Under the pieces are notes generated by a model. The model searched no databases and was not told the origin of the DNA. It saw only the letters and a list, made by a program, of their open reading frames with translations. Source: Alterirhizorhabdus solaris (lineage in GTDB: Bacteria > Pseudomonadota > Alphaproteobacteria > Sphingomonadales > Sphingomonadaceae). Taken from it: 42,227 bases of DNA. The stretch lies in contig NZ_VNIM01000030.1 in NCBI RefSeq assembly GCF_007785815.1, positions 1 to 42,227 of the forward strand, in the 5' to 3' direction. The translations under genes were made by a program, and so were the position numbers. This document shows positions 34,682 to 42,227 of the stretch, one piece after another; within the stretch, counting starts at the first letter, position 1; the number at the start of each line of letters is the position of its first letter.

Positions 34682-36082
34682 CTAGCTGGCTGGGGCCGCG
34701 CGAGCGTCGGCGATCAGCGCCTCGACATCAACCGGTGCCCATTGTCTGGTGACTGAGGCATATGGGTGGAACAGCGGCACCCGGCTCGCCCGCTCGCCCG
34801 TGGGCGAGATAAAGTGGTGCGCGGCATTCGGCAGCATCTCGATTCCGAGGCGCTCTACCGCGCGCGGGTTGTGGAAGACGTTAAGACCCTCGACCCACGT
34901 CTCGCTGTAGTCGGGCGAGTTAACGAGCCCTCTGAACACCTTGGGCACCGTGGCCTCGGGATCGTGGTCGACCGCAGTGCCCTCGCGGACCATCGCGACC
35001 CTGCCCGAGCCGAAGCCCGCAAGCAGACCCATGCGGTTGAACTTTGAGATCGTGCCGCTGGCGGTCGTCAACACGGCGCTGACGTTTTCCGCATCCGGCA
35101 GGTCGAAGAACCCCGACGGGATCGGCGCCTTGTCTCCGAATTGATGTTCGACAATGCGGCGGGGCGTCACCGTGAGCCTGCCGTCGGCCTCCCGCTCTGC
35201 GTCGTGGACATAGCCGTAGAGATATCGTTCAAGCGACGACGACGAGCGCACCATCGAGCCGGGTGACGAGAAGTCGGCGATGGCCAGCGCGAACGGCGCG
35301 CTCTTGACGTTGTCCCGCTCCCAGTAGCGCTTGCGCAGCTTGGAGGTCAGCGAGCTGCCGAACTTGATGGGCAGGTAATGCTCGAGGTAGGCCTTCAGCT
35401 TCTCCGGCGTATCCGTCTCCGGCGGCGGCACGACCCTGCTACCCACCCGCGTCGGGCCGACCGTCACCGCCTCTGCCGTGAACCGCCCCGCCAATCCCTG
35501 GCAGGCAAAGTCCGGCACGGCCTCCGCCCGGTCCAGCAGGTATCCCTGCTCGATGAACGTGGCGAATAGGTAGAGTTCCCAGATCCGCTGGTCGAAGCCA
35601 GTAGTCTGAAACTGCTCCACGAAGTTGCCGTCGGCGTCCTCGTACCAGCGCATCATCGGCTCGATAATGCCCCGGGCAGGGGAGAAGGACTCGTCCTCGA
35701 TTAGCGTGACAAATGCGGGATCCAGCTGGTCGAGCGGTCGGACCGGCGTGAAGAAGTCGACCGGCGCACCCTTCTCGTCCGCCTGGTGGTGCGTCTCGGG
35801 CGGTGCTGCGGCGGCTTCGTCCATCGCGTTGGCTAGGTCGCCGGACGCTCCAGCCGCCGTCGCGACGAACGGCGTGATGGCGACGTTGCGGAAGCGCAGC
35901 TTCGCGTCCCTCGCGAACACGAGGCCAAAGTAGTCGCCGTCGGCATTGTCGCGCATCACGATGCCCGTCACCTGGCCGCCGTCTGCCTGATGGTAGCTCA
36001 GCTCCTTGCCGAACAGCGCAGCTTGTGGCTGCCTGGCGTAGCCGGCGATCGCGTCGAACCTGACTTGGGGGATGTCCTCCAT
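34682..36082 (-). CDS. hypothetical protein (466 aa), possible degenerate nuclease
   Basis: Unrecognised by name. A central segment FDQRIWELYLFATFIEQGYL, then VPDFACQGLAGRFTAEAVTV, has the spacing of a PD-(D/E)XK nuclease core (Glu169, Pro190-Asp191, Glu204). The terminal ExK is altered to EAV, so catalysis is uncertain. The C-terminal half has several beta-like stretches and a histidine pair (NAAHHFISPTGERAS). I took the ATG at 36082 (MEDIPQVRFD); the frame is open to 36229 but the added residues look non-coding. It is on the same strand as the large DGQHR gene and 350 bp upstream of it. Confidence 0.72.
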   Translation of the reverse strand: MEDIPQVRFDAIAGYARQPQAALFGKELSYHQADGGQVTGIVMRDNADGDYFGLVFARDAKLRFRNVAITPFVATAAGASGDLANAMDEAAAAPPETHHQADEKGAPVDFFTPVRPLDQLDPAFVTLIEDESFSPARGIIEPMMRWYEDADGNFVEQFQTTGFDQRIWELYLFATFIEQGYLLDRAEAVPDFACQGLAGRFTAEAVTVGPTRVGSRVVPPPETDTPEKLKAYLEHYLPIKFGSSLTSKLRKRYWERDNVKSAPFALAIADFSSPGSMVRSSSSLERYLYGYVHDAEREADGRLTVTPRRIVEHQFGDKAPIPSGFFDLPDAENVSAVLTTASGTISKFNRMGLLAGFGSGRVAMVREGTAVDHDPEATVPKVFRGLVNSPDYSETWVEGLNVFHNPRAVERLGIEMLPNAAHHFISPTGERASRVPLFHPYASVTRQWAPVDVEALIADARAAPAS

Positions 36083-36540
36083 TCTAGCGATATAGTTCGT
36101 CCGATAGGGATCGATAGGGCCATGTCGGATCCTCGTGTCTCGGACCGCGTCACAGCCGCTAAGCGATGCCGTCGTTCTGTCCCGGCCTGCCCGACGATGC
36201 GCCTCGGCCGCTGTACATGGCTGGCGCATTTACGGGTTCGTAGCCGCGTCCTCAGCGTCGTGGCGCGCAGCGTCTCGGCGGGGGACCCGTCCTTCCGGCG
36301 CCCCCCGTGATCCCGCGGCGAGGACCACGGTGGCCTGGGGCTTGAGCCGAAATGTCGCCCGTTGTGCCGACATGGGGGGGCTCCTTAAAGACAGGTCACG
36401 AGGTGAGCGGCAATCTGCCTAGATGCCCGCATTCAGAGATGAACGAAGGCCGGCTCTCAATTTGGCCACAGATCGGACGTGGATGTCTGGATCTGGGTCT
36501 CAGCGGCGAGCACCTCAAGGCAGCTCGCGACCAATTCAAG

Positions 36541-36559
36541 ACATCAGCATCGCTGATGT
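36541..36559. repeat. perfect inverted repeat ACATCAGC-atc-GCTGATGT
   Basis: An 8-bp stem with a 3-nt loop (36541-36548 pairing with 36552-36559). There is no T-run on either side, so it is not a classical terminator. It could be an operator or a chance palindrome. Confidence 0.45.
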
Positions 36560-36850
36560 GAGCGGCGCCTCTTGCTGAAACCCGGCATTCGGGTCGCGCA
36601 GCCAGCCGGTCGGCTTTGCGCCCCATCTCCGTCGTTCGCCCGACCCTCAGCTCATCTCGAAAGCCGCCCTTGGTTCACGCGGCGTCAGTTGGCCGGAATG
36701 GTGAATAATGGCTGGTCCGCTTTCCGGTGCGCTCAAATTGGCTAAACAGCCTCTCGATTAGGCACTGCCTGCCGGCAGCTACGTTACCCACCAATCAGCC
36801 ACTCGCAAGTTCGGGTTGCTCCTGGAAAGGAGACCCGGTCAGCTCCCTTC

Positions 36851-37057
36851 GTGAAGATCAAGCTCCAGCCGCCGTATCCTGGACAATACATCCCCGCCGC
36901 CTGTCATGCGGGATGGATCGACGCGGCAAGGCTCGTCAATCGGATGCTCAAGGTGCCAAGAACACCGTGCCGCCGACGATAGGGCCCGATCGGCATCGTC
37001 GAGGCCGAGACGGCCTCGGCATACAAGACAACGGACGATCTCAGGGATAGGATGTGA
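36851..37057 (+). pseudogene. short frame interrupted by one TAG, upstream of the giant ATPase
   Basis: From a GTG at 36851 the frame gives VKIKLQPPYPGQYIPAACHA and continues plausibly through GWIDAARLVNRMLK. It meets TAG at 36980-36982, then reads GPIGIVEAETASAYKTTDDL to a TGA at 37055-37057. That TGA overlaps a possible GTG start of the giant ATPase at 37054. It looks like a small coupled gene broken by a nonsense change, but no family is recognised and chance cannot be excluded. Confidence 0.3.
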
Positions 37058-37110
37058 CGCTCTTGGGGCCGGTATACTGGGGAACGGCGATCGCTACCTC
37101 AACCGAATTT

Positions 37111-40100
37111 ATGCCGGTGGATCACGAGGGGGCAACGCCGCCGCCCGACGCCGCAGAACGGGCCCCGCGCGCGCATGTCGAGCGTATTGCTAGCCGAAAG
37201 ATAAAGGGCTTTCTCGGCACGATCGACGGAAGCGGCGAATATTACGATTCGATCCACAAGCAGAATCAGAGCCTCTCGCAGCATATCATTGCCGACTACC
37301 ACGGCCGCTTCCTGATCGAGTTGATCCAGAACGGCCATGATGCTCACGATCGGGAGCGACGCGATGGCGAGATCGCTGTCCTGTTCGCGAGCGACGAAGG
37401 CGAGAGCGGCACCCTCTATGTCGCCAATCGCGGGAAGCCGTTCGAGCGACGCAATGTCGATGCGCTCTGCGAGATGGGCCTGTCGAGCAAACCGCCGGGC
37501 GAGGCGGTCGGCAACAAGGGGCTCGGATTCCGGAGCGTGCGGCACATCTCGGACGCGCCGCAGGTGTATTCACGGTCGGTCGAAGCCGGGCAGGGGGCCG
37601 TGTTCGATGGGTATTGCTTCACGTTCGCGCGCGGCGCGGAGCTCGATCCCCTGCTTCCCGACAAGACCACCCGCGCCCTCGCTCGGTCAGATCTACCCGC
37701 ATTCTACATCCCGCAATGGATCGAAGCGGTCCCGCCGGCCGTCGCCGATTTCGCCGCGCGCGGCTTCTCGACCGTCATCCGATTGCCGTTGAGGAACGAT
37801 GCCGCGCTTGACGTGGTCCGAGGCGAGATGCTCGGCCTGGAGAAAGCCGACGCGCCCATGCTGCTGTTCTTACGACGCATCGGGTGGCTCGAGGCACGGA
37901 TTACGGGCGAGCGTCTGAAAGACCATGCGTTCGATCTCGAATTGACTAGGGACGAAGCGCCCCTCGTTGGAGAAGATGGCCCTACGCTCGTCGACCTCGG
38001 CGATAATGGCCGGTTCTGGGTCGCCCGCGCGGTGATCCCCCAAGACGACATGCAGGCGGCGGTCGAGGAGGGCCTCGAATCCGGGGCGCTTCCGCAAAGT
38101 TGGAAAGGCTGGAAGGGCGCCGGCGAAGTGGCCGTCGCGATCCCGGTCGGCGAAGAGCGTACCGACTTCAACCCGCGCCTTTACGCCTTCCTGCCGATGG
38201 GACGCGGGGCGACATCGCCGTTCAGAGGTCATCTCCACGGGAGTTTCTTTCCCAGCTCGAACCGGATGAGCCTCGATCCGACCGTGCGCGTCAATGCGCT
38301 CGTCCTGGATCATGCGGTCAAACTCTCGTCCGCGACAGCGCAATGGATGACCGAACGCGCGGCGGCGGGCGAAGACCGGAGCGGGATCTCGTCCGTGACG
38401 GCCGCGCGCGTCGCTATCGATCTACTCATGTGGAAGACGCCAGCAAGTTTGCTTGAGGTCGAGGCGAGCGATCGCGACAAGACGTCCGTCGCAGTCGATT
38501 TGGGTGCCGTCATGGCCACCGAGATCGCCCGGCGATGGTCGGTGCGATCGATCGGTGAGGCGCCGATCGTCCCCTGTCTCGCCGTCTGGACGGGCGACCG
38601 GCTCGCGATTCCGGAATTCGGCCCGATCATCTGGACCGCACCTGCCGCGGCGCGCCGTCTCACCGTCAATCATAAATCCTTCACGATCGAGATCGTGGCC
38701 CGCTACGGCGCCACCGCAGGTGTCGCCCCATTCTGGCCCGGTCTTGGTGTCCGACGGACCGAACAGCTCGCGGAATTCTTACGACGACATGTGGGCGCGA
38801 CCCACAAGGATCGACTCCTCTCGGCCGAGCGCGCCATGATCGCGGAAGCGCTCGCCATCGCTTATTCGAATCAACGTCGGCCGGACTGGGATCGCTGGAA
38901 AGCATTCTATCGTGATCTGCCCGAATTCATGGGAGGCGAGGCCACCGCCCTGGCGGGACGTAAAATCCTCATCTGTCAGGACGGATCCTTGCGACCGACC
39001 CGCGCGCCGGCAGGGACGGGGCAGATATCCACCGAAGAGCAGCCTCGGAAACAGCGGCGGCGCGCTCGCGAGACGTCCGTCTTCATCCCACCCCGGCGCG
39101 GCGATAACGAGGAGAGCATCGGCGAGGAGTTCTATCCGCCGGCGCCTGTCCGCGAGTTCTTCGCCTTCTTAAGCGACGCACTCCCCTGGTACAGCGAACT
39201 GGCCGCCGCGCGGCAATTCCTGGAGAAAGATCTCGCCACGCCGTTCGAGAGCGAGGCCCTCCTCACACGCATCGCCCAGATCGTGGAGAAAGACACGGCC
39301 AAAAAGGTCCGGACGGCCGGACTTCGCTGGGCGTTCGCGATTTGGCGCCGTTCGGTCGCGATCAAGCGGCCGGTGGCGCTTTCGCCCAGCTATCGTCTTT
39401 TCGTGCCGACGCTGACAGGCGAGTTCATCCGCGCGACTGACGCGATATTCTCATCGTCCTGGCCCGACCGCACGCTCGGCTACGACCTCCAGCAATTCCT
39501 CGAGATCGCTCCAACCGATTCCAAGGATCTCGACGACGTCCGCGCCCGGCGATTGGCACAACCTGCGAGCGCCGCCTTCGGCAAGAACCTGATCAAGGAA
39601 TGGACCGAGTTCCTCGAGGGCTTGGGCGTCCAACGCGGTCTCCAGCCGCGCACGATCGAACACCCCAATTACATCCCTGCGGGCCGCGTTCTCAATTTCG
39701 CGTTCCTCGCCGAGGTCGATCTGCCAGCCAGCTTCGGCCCGCTCCTCAGGACCGATATCGGGACGAGGCCCGGACTGGCTCTGTCGCTACCGACCTCCAC
39801 GGATTATGATGTGGGGGCCTTGTGGTGGTTACCCGGGCAGGCCGATATCGATCGCTTCACCGACGATGCCCTCGATCTGTACGCCAAGCTGATCGTCGAA
39901 TGGATCGGAACCTCTGAGACCCGGCACTTCCGGATGACGGTCAAGCATCGTCACAATCACAACGCGGACAACCGTGACTGGCCGACACCGCTTGCTGCCT
40001 TCCTGCGCTCAGCCGCGTGGATTCCTTGCGAAGAGCAAGGGGAGGAGGGGCCGCGACGGCGGAGGTGCACGGGCCGGGACGTCTGGCTGGCCGGAGGGAC

Positions 40101-42227
40101 GGATCGATATCCGCCCTTCCTGAGGCGCCCATCCTTCAAGCTGGCACGAGCGTTCGATCGCGCGCCGACCGGCGCGATGGACGTGCTGCGTGCCCGCGCC
40201 GAGATCCGCACGTTCAACGCGCGGGACAGCCTGCTCGCGCAGATCGAATTCCTCACCGAACAATATGCGGACGGCTGTGTCCGCCGTTTCCATGAGCGCG
40301 AGCTCATGAACATCTACGCGCGATGCTGGGTGCGTCTCGCCGATCAGCATGCCGCAAATGAAGCGACGGCAACATCGGCCAACCCCCCGCCCCGCCTCCT
40401 GGCACGGCGAAAGGCTCAACTGGGGACCGTGCGTGTTCGCGGGCAGGAACCTGAACCGGTCTACATCCGCGACGGCGTCGATCCGATCGCGGCGAGCCTC
40501 GTCGAGGTGATCGGCGATCCGTTGATTGACATCCGGGCGACCGATCCCTCGCGGCTCGGCAACCTGATGCACAAACTCTACGGGGGAGCGATACGCAGGA
40601 CGTCAGAACTCGCGTACGCGATTCATGTCGACGGTGCGCCGTTCGAACAGCTCTCGATCGGCGCCCGCCTCGTCAATCGTTGCCCTTGGCTGCGTCCGAT
40701 GCTGGCCGTGGCGCTGGAGGCGCTCGAAAGCGTCGATCTAAATCGCTTGCCGTCGGACCGATCGGGTATCATCCAGGCGCTCGATCGTATCGAATTGCAG
40801 CAGGCGACGAGCGTTCGCTTCTTCCTCGAAGGAAGCGATGTCACCCCGCCCACATCCCGACCCGCTTATCAATTCTCGCGCGCCGATGAGCAGCCGGTCG
40901 TCATCATCATCGCGACAGGCGACTTGTCCTGGCAGCAGATCGAAGCAGCGCTCCCAGCGATCGGCGACGCCATCCGGCAGCCGGCCGCCGTCCCGCACCT
41001 GAAGCTGCTTGCTCGCCAGCTGTCGATGGACTTCGCGTCGGTCGATGATCGCCCAGCAGGCCAGGATGATCTGGTCCGGTTATGCCGCACGTTAGAATTG
41101 GGGGAACAGGCCACCGATGCCGCACGCGACGCCTTGGGCGAGCGGATCGAGCGCCTCCTGCCCTGGTACCGGGCGATCGTCTGGCATTTCGGAGGCGAGC
41201 TAGCCCACGAGCGCTGGCTGGAGAACGAGTTGGCGGCGAGCGAGGATCGTGCCACGCTGATCGAGCTCCTCGGCACGATCTTGCCCGATAGCTCGGCCAA
41301 CCCGGACGAGATCGTGGAAGCGGCCAAGATGAGCCTGTCGATCCCCGAATTGCGTGCGAAGCTCGATCTCGAGTTCGGCGCGTTCAACGCCAGCCTCGTC
41401 GCGACCGGAACCCTTCCCGACGTCGATCCGGACGCGCAGAAGGCGCAACTCGCCTTCTTCGTCGACGATCGGAGCATGGCGATCAACGATGCCTTGCGGA
41501 ACATGGTCGCTCCGACCCTCTTCGGGTTCGAACCGGATCCTCGCTATCAGGCATCCCGCAAAGCGCTTGAATCCCTGCAACCCGATCCGGATTGGCTCCA
41601 GCGCTACGAACGAATTCCGGAGGACCTGATGTTCGTCCGGCTTGCCGACTGGCTCGCCGAAATCGGTGCGCCGCCGATGGGGAGCAATCCCGAAGGGCTC
41701 GATGAGCTCGTGTCGGTGCGCGTCGCGAACGCCGCCATGTTGCGGAAGGTCGTGAAGGTCGGCCAGCCTCTCGTTCGGGCCTGGGGCGTCCAGCGATCGA
41801 AATACGTGCCTGACCTCTGGAAGGATGCCGGACAGGCCGAAGTCGCGCTTCGGCAAATGCTGGACGAGACCGGCGCCTTCGATTGCCGCGGGTGGAGCGA
41901 GGCGGACCTGCTAACTTGGTTTGGTCGGCTGGGTGTCTGGCCGGCCGAAATGCCGAAATCAATCGACCGAACCGAGCTGGATGTCGCCGAAACCGAGGTT
42001 GAGGCGCAGGCTGTGCGAGCGCGCGAGGATCGCGAAAAACGGGACCGCGATGCGCGATCGGTGCAAGTGAATGGGCAGCGTCGCGATCCGCAGACGCTCG
42101 ACTGGTTGGCGCTTTCGGAGGAGCTTTCCACCGGTCTGACCAAGAAGCTCCTCAGCCGGCCGATCGGGACATTCGCTGACCTGGCGCCCGCGGATCAATC
42201 GCGGCGGCGGCGCGGGGCGCCAGGCAC
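37111..42227 (+). CDS. giant sacsin-like GHKL ATPase (3' end beyond window)
   Basis: The frame is open from here to the right edge, giving at least 1705 residues without a stop. The N-terminal sacsin-type ATPase domain shows N box FLIELIQNGHDAH (Glu70, Asn74, Asp77), a variant G1 box VANRGKPF at 104-111, and the G2 box VGNKGLGFRSV at 133-143. Further on, YAFLPMGRGATSPFRGHLHG and SFFPSSNRMSLDP are typical of large bacterial ATPases of this kind in defence islands. The C-terminus, where a NOV/DUF3883 domain is often found, is outside the window. I list the ATG at 37111; an in-frame GTG at 37054 with AGGG 7 nt upstream is a good alternative. Confidence 0.85.
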   Translation, partial: MPVDHEGATPPPDAAERAPRAHVERIASRKIKGFLGTIDGSGEYYDSIHKQNQSLSQHIIADYHGRFLIELIQNGHDAHDRERRDGEIAVLFASDEGESGTLYVANRGKPFERRNVDALCEMGLSSKPPGEAVGNKGLGFRSVRHISDAPQVYSRSVEAGQGAVFDGYCFTFARGAELDPLLPDKTTRALARSDLPAFYIPQWIEAVPPAVADFAARGFSTVIRLPLRNDAALDVVRGEMLGLEKADAPMLLFLRRIGWLEARITGERLKDHAFDLELTRDEAPLVGEDGPTLVDLGDNGRFWVARAVIPQDDMQAAVEEGLESGALPQSWKGWKGAGEVAVAIPVGEERTDFNPRLYAFLPMGRGATSPFRGHLHGSFFPSSNRMSLDPTVRVNALVLDHAVKLSSATAQWMTERAAAGEDRSGISSVTAARVAIDLLMWKTPASLLEVEASDRDKTSVAVDLGAVMATEIARRWSVRSIGEAPIVPCLAVWTGDRLAIPEFGPIIWTAPAAARRLTVNHKSFTIEIVARYGATAGVAPFWPGLGVRRTEQLAEFLRRHVGATHKDRLLSAERAMIAEALAIAYSNQRRPDWDRWKAFYRDLPEFMGGEATALAGRKILICQDGSLRPTRAPAGTGQISTEEQPRKQRRRARETSVFIPPRRGDNEESIGEEFYPPAPVREFFAFLSDALPWYSELAAARQFLEKDLATPFESEALLTRIAQIVEKDTAKKVRTAGLRWAFAIWRRSVAIKRPVALSPSYRLFVPTLTGEFIRATDAIFSSSWPDRTLGYDLQQFLEIAPTDSKDLDDVRARRLAQPASAAFGKNLIKEWTEFLEGLGVQRGLQPRTIEHPNYIPAGRVLNFAFLAEVDLPASFGPLLRTDIGTRPGLALSLPTSTDYDVGALWWLPGQADIDRFTDDALDLYAKLIVEWIGTSETRHFRMTVKHRHNHNADNRDWPTPLAAFLRSAAWIPCEEQGEEGPRRRRCTGRDVWLAGGTDRYPPFLRRPSFKLARAFDRAPTGAMDVLRARAEIRTFNARDSLLAQIEFLTEQYADGCVRRFHERELMNIYARCWVRLADQHAANEATATSANPPPRLLARRKAQLGTVRVRGQEPEPVYIRDGVDPIAASLVEVIGDPLIDIRATDPSRLGNLMHKLYGGAIRRTSELAYAIHVDGAPFEQLSIGARLVNRCPWLRPMLAVALEALESVDLNRLPSDRSGIIQALDRIELQQATSVRFFLEGSDVTPPTSRPAYQFSRADEQPVVIIIATGDLSWQQIEAALPAIGDAIRQPAAVPHLKLLARQLSMDFASVDDRPAGQDDLVRLCRTLELGEQATDAARDALGERIERLLPWYRAIVWHFGGELAHERWLENELAASEDRATLIELLGTILPDSSANPDEIVEAAKMSLSIPELRAKLDLEFGAFNASLVATGTLPDVDPDAQKAQLAFFVDDRSMAINDALRNMVAPTLFGFEPDPRYQASRKALESLQPDPDWLQRYERIPEDLMFVRLADWLAEIGAPPMGSNPEGLDELVSVRVANAAMLRKVVKVGQPLVRAWGVQRSKYVPDLWKDAGQAEVALRQMLDETGAFDCRGWSEADLLTWFGRLGVWPAEMPKSIDRTELDVAETEVEAQAVRAREDREKRDRDARSVQVNGQRRDPQTLDWLALSEELSTGLTKKLLSRPIGTFADLAPADQSRRRRGAPG

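Larger units (their letters stand above)
36083..37110. other. 1-kb region without a clear intact gene
   Basis: This stretch separates the minus-strand 466-aa gene from the plus-strand giant ATPase. I see several short frames but none with convincing composition plus a ribosome-binding site. It includes a perfect 8-bp inverted repeat at 36541-36559 and a stop-interrupted frame at 36851-37057, listed separately. It may be a scar of gene loss within the island. Confidence 0.4.

Noticed and set aside
36727-37050. 107-codon plus-strand frame before the giant ATPase
   Set aside because: No ribosome-binding site and low-quality composition.

Overview
The window is high-GC DNA that looks alphaproteobacterial, most likely a sphingomonad. 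This rests on inference from codon style, a MucR/Ros-family regulator and the gene content; no taxonomic marker other than one tRNA is present. It covers the left end and most of the left half of an integrated conjugative element (ICE). The element begins at an initiator tRNA-Met gene (51-127). Its large serine recombinase gene (84-1739, minus) reads into that tRNA, so the tRNA 3' end is the likely attL. The other attachment site, a relaxase and a TraD-type coupling protein are not in the window.

Region 1 (about 1-4.2 kb) holds integration and regulation: the recombinase, small hypothetical genes, a MucR-like regulator that has lost its zinc-ligand histidines, and an HTH protein. Region 2 (4.2-4.57 kb) is the control region between the HTH gene and the transfer operon. 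It carries three CGCGAC-type palindromes whose centres are exactly 43 bp apart. Region 3 (4.57-22.8 kb) is a complete F-type type IV secretion operon on the plus strand: pilin, TraL, TraE, TraK, TraB, a DsbC-like protein, TraV, TraC, a small membrane protein, TrbI-like, an S26 peptidase, TraW, TraU, TrbC, TraN, TraF, TraH and TraG. Most junctions overlap by 1-14 bp. A small membrane protein gene (22806-23093, minus) follows TraG and may be an entry-exclusion factor.

Region 4 (about 23.6 kb to the end) is cargo that looks like a defence island. Its core is a five-gene plus-strand operon: a PIN-like (DUF4935/PIN_8) protein, a GHKL/Hsp90-like ATPase, a compact DGQHR-type (DndB-like) protein, a radical SAM enzyme, and a second GHKL ATPase paralogous to the first. 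Four of the five genes are joined to a neighbour by 1-4 bp overlaps, and the DGQHR gene is preceded by a possible RNA hairpin around its ribosome-binding site. Around it lie a small unknown protein, a large minus-strand protein (degenerate PD-(D/E)XK-like segment, DGQHR motif, C-terminal HEPN-like Rx4H), an unknown 466-residue protein with a possible degenerate nuclease motif, and a giant sacsin-like GHKL ATPase that runs off the right edge.

I do not recognise the five-gene operon as any named defence system. DGQHR proteins are otherwise known from DNA-modification systems (DndB, DpdB). The pairing with a radical SAM enzyme, two GHKL ATPases and a PIN nuclease therefore suggests a modification-linked or modification-sensing defence system. 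That functional reading is inference.
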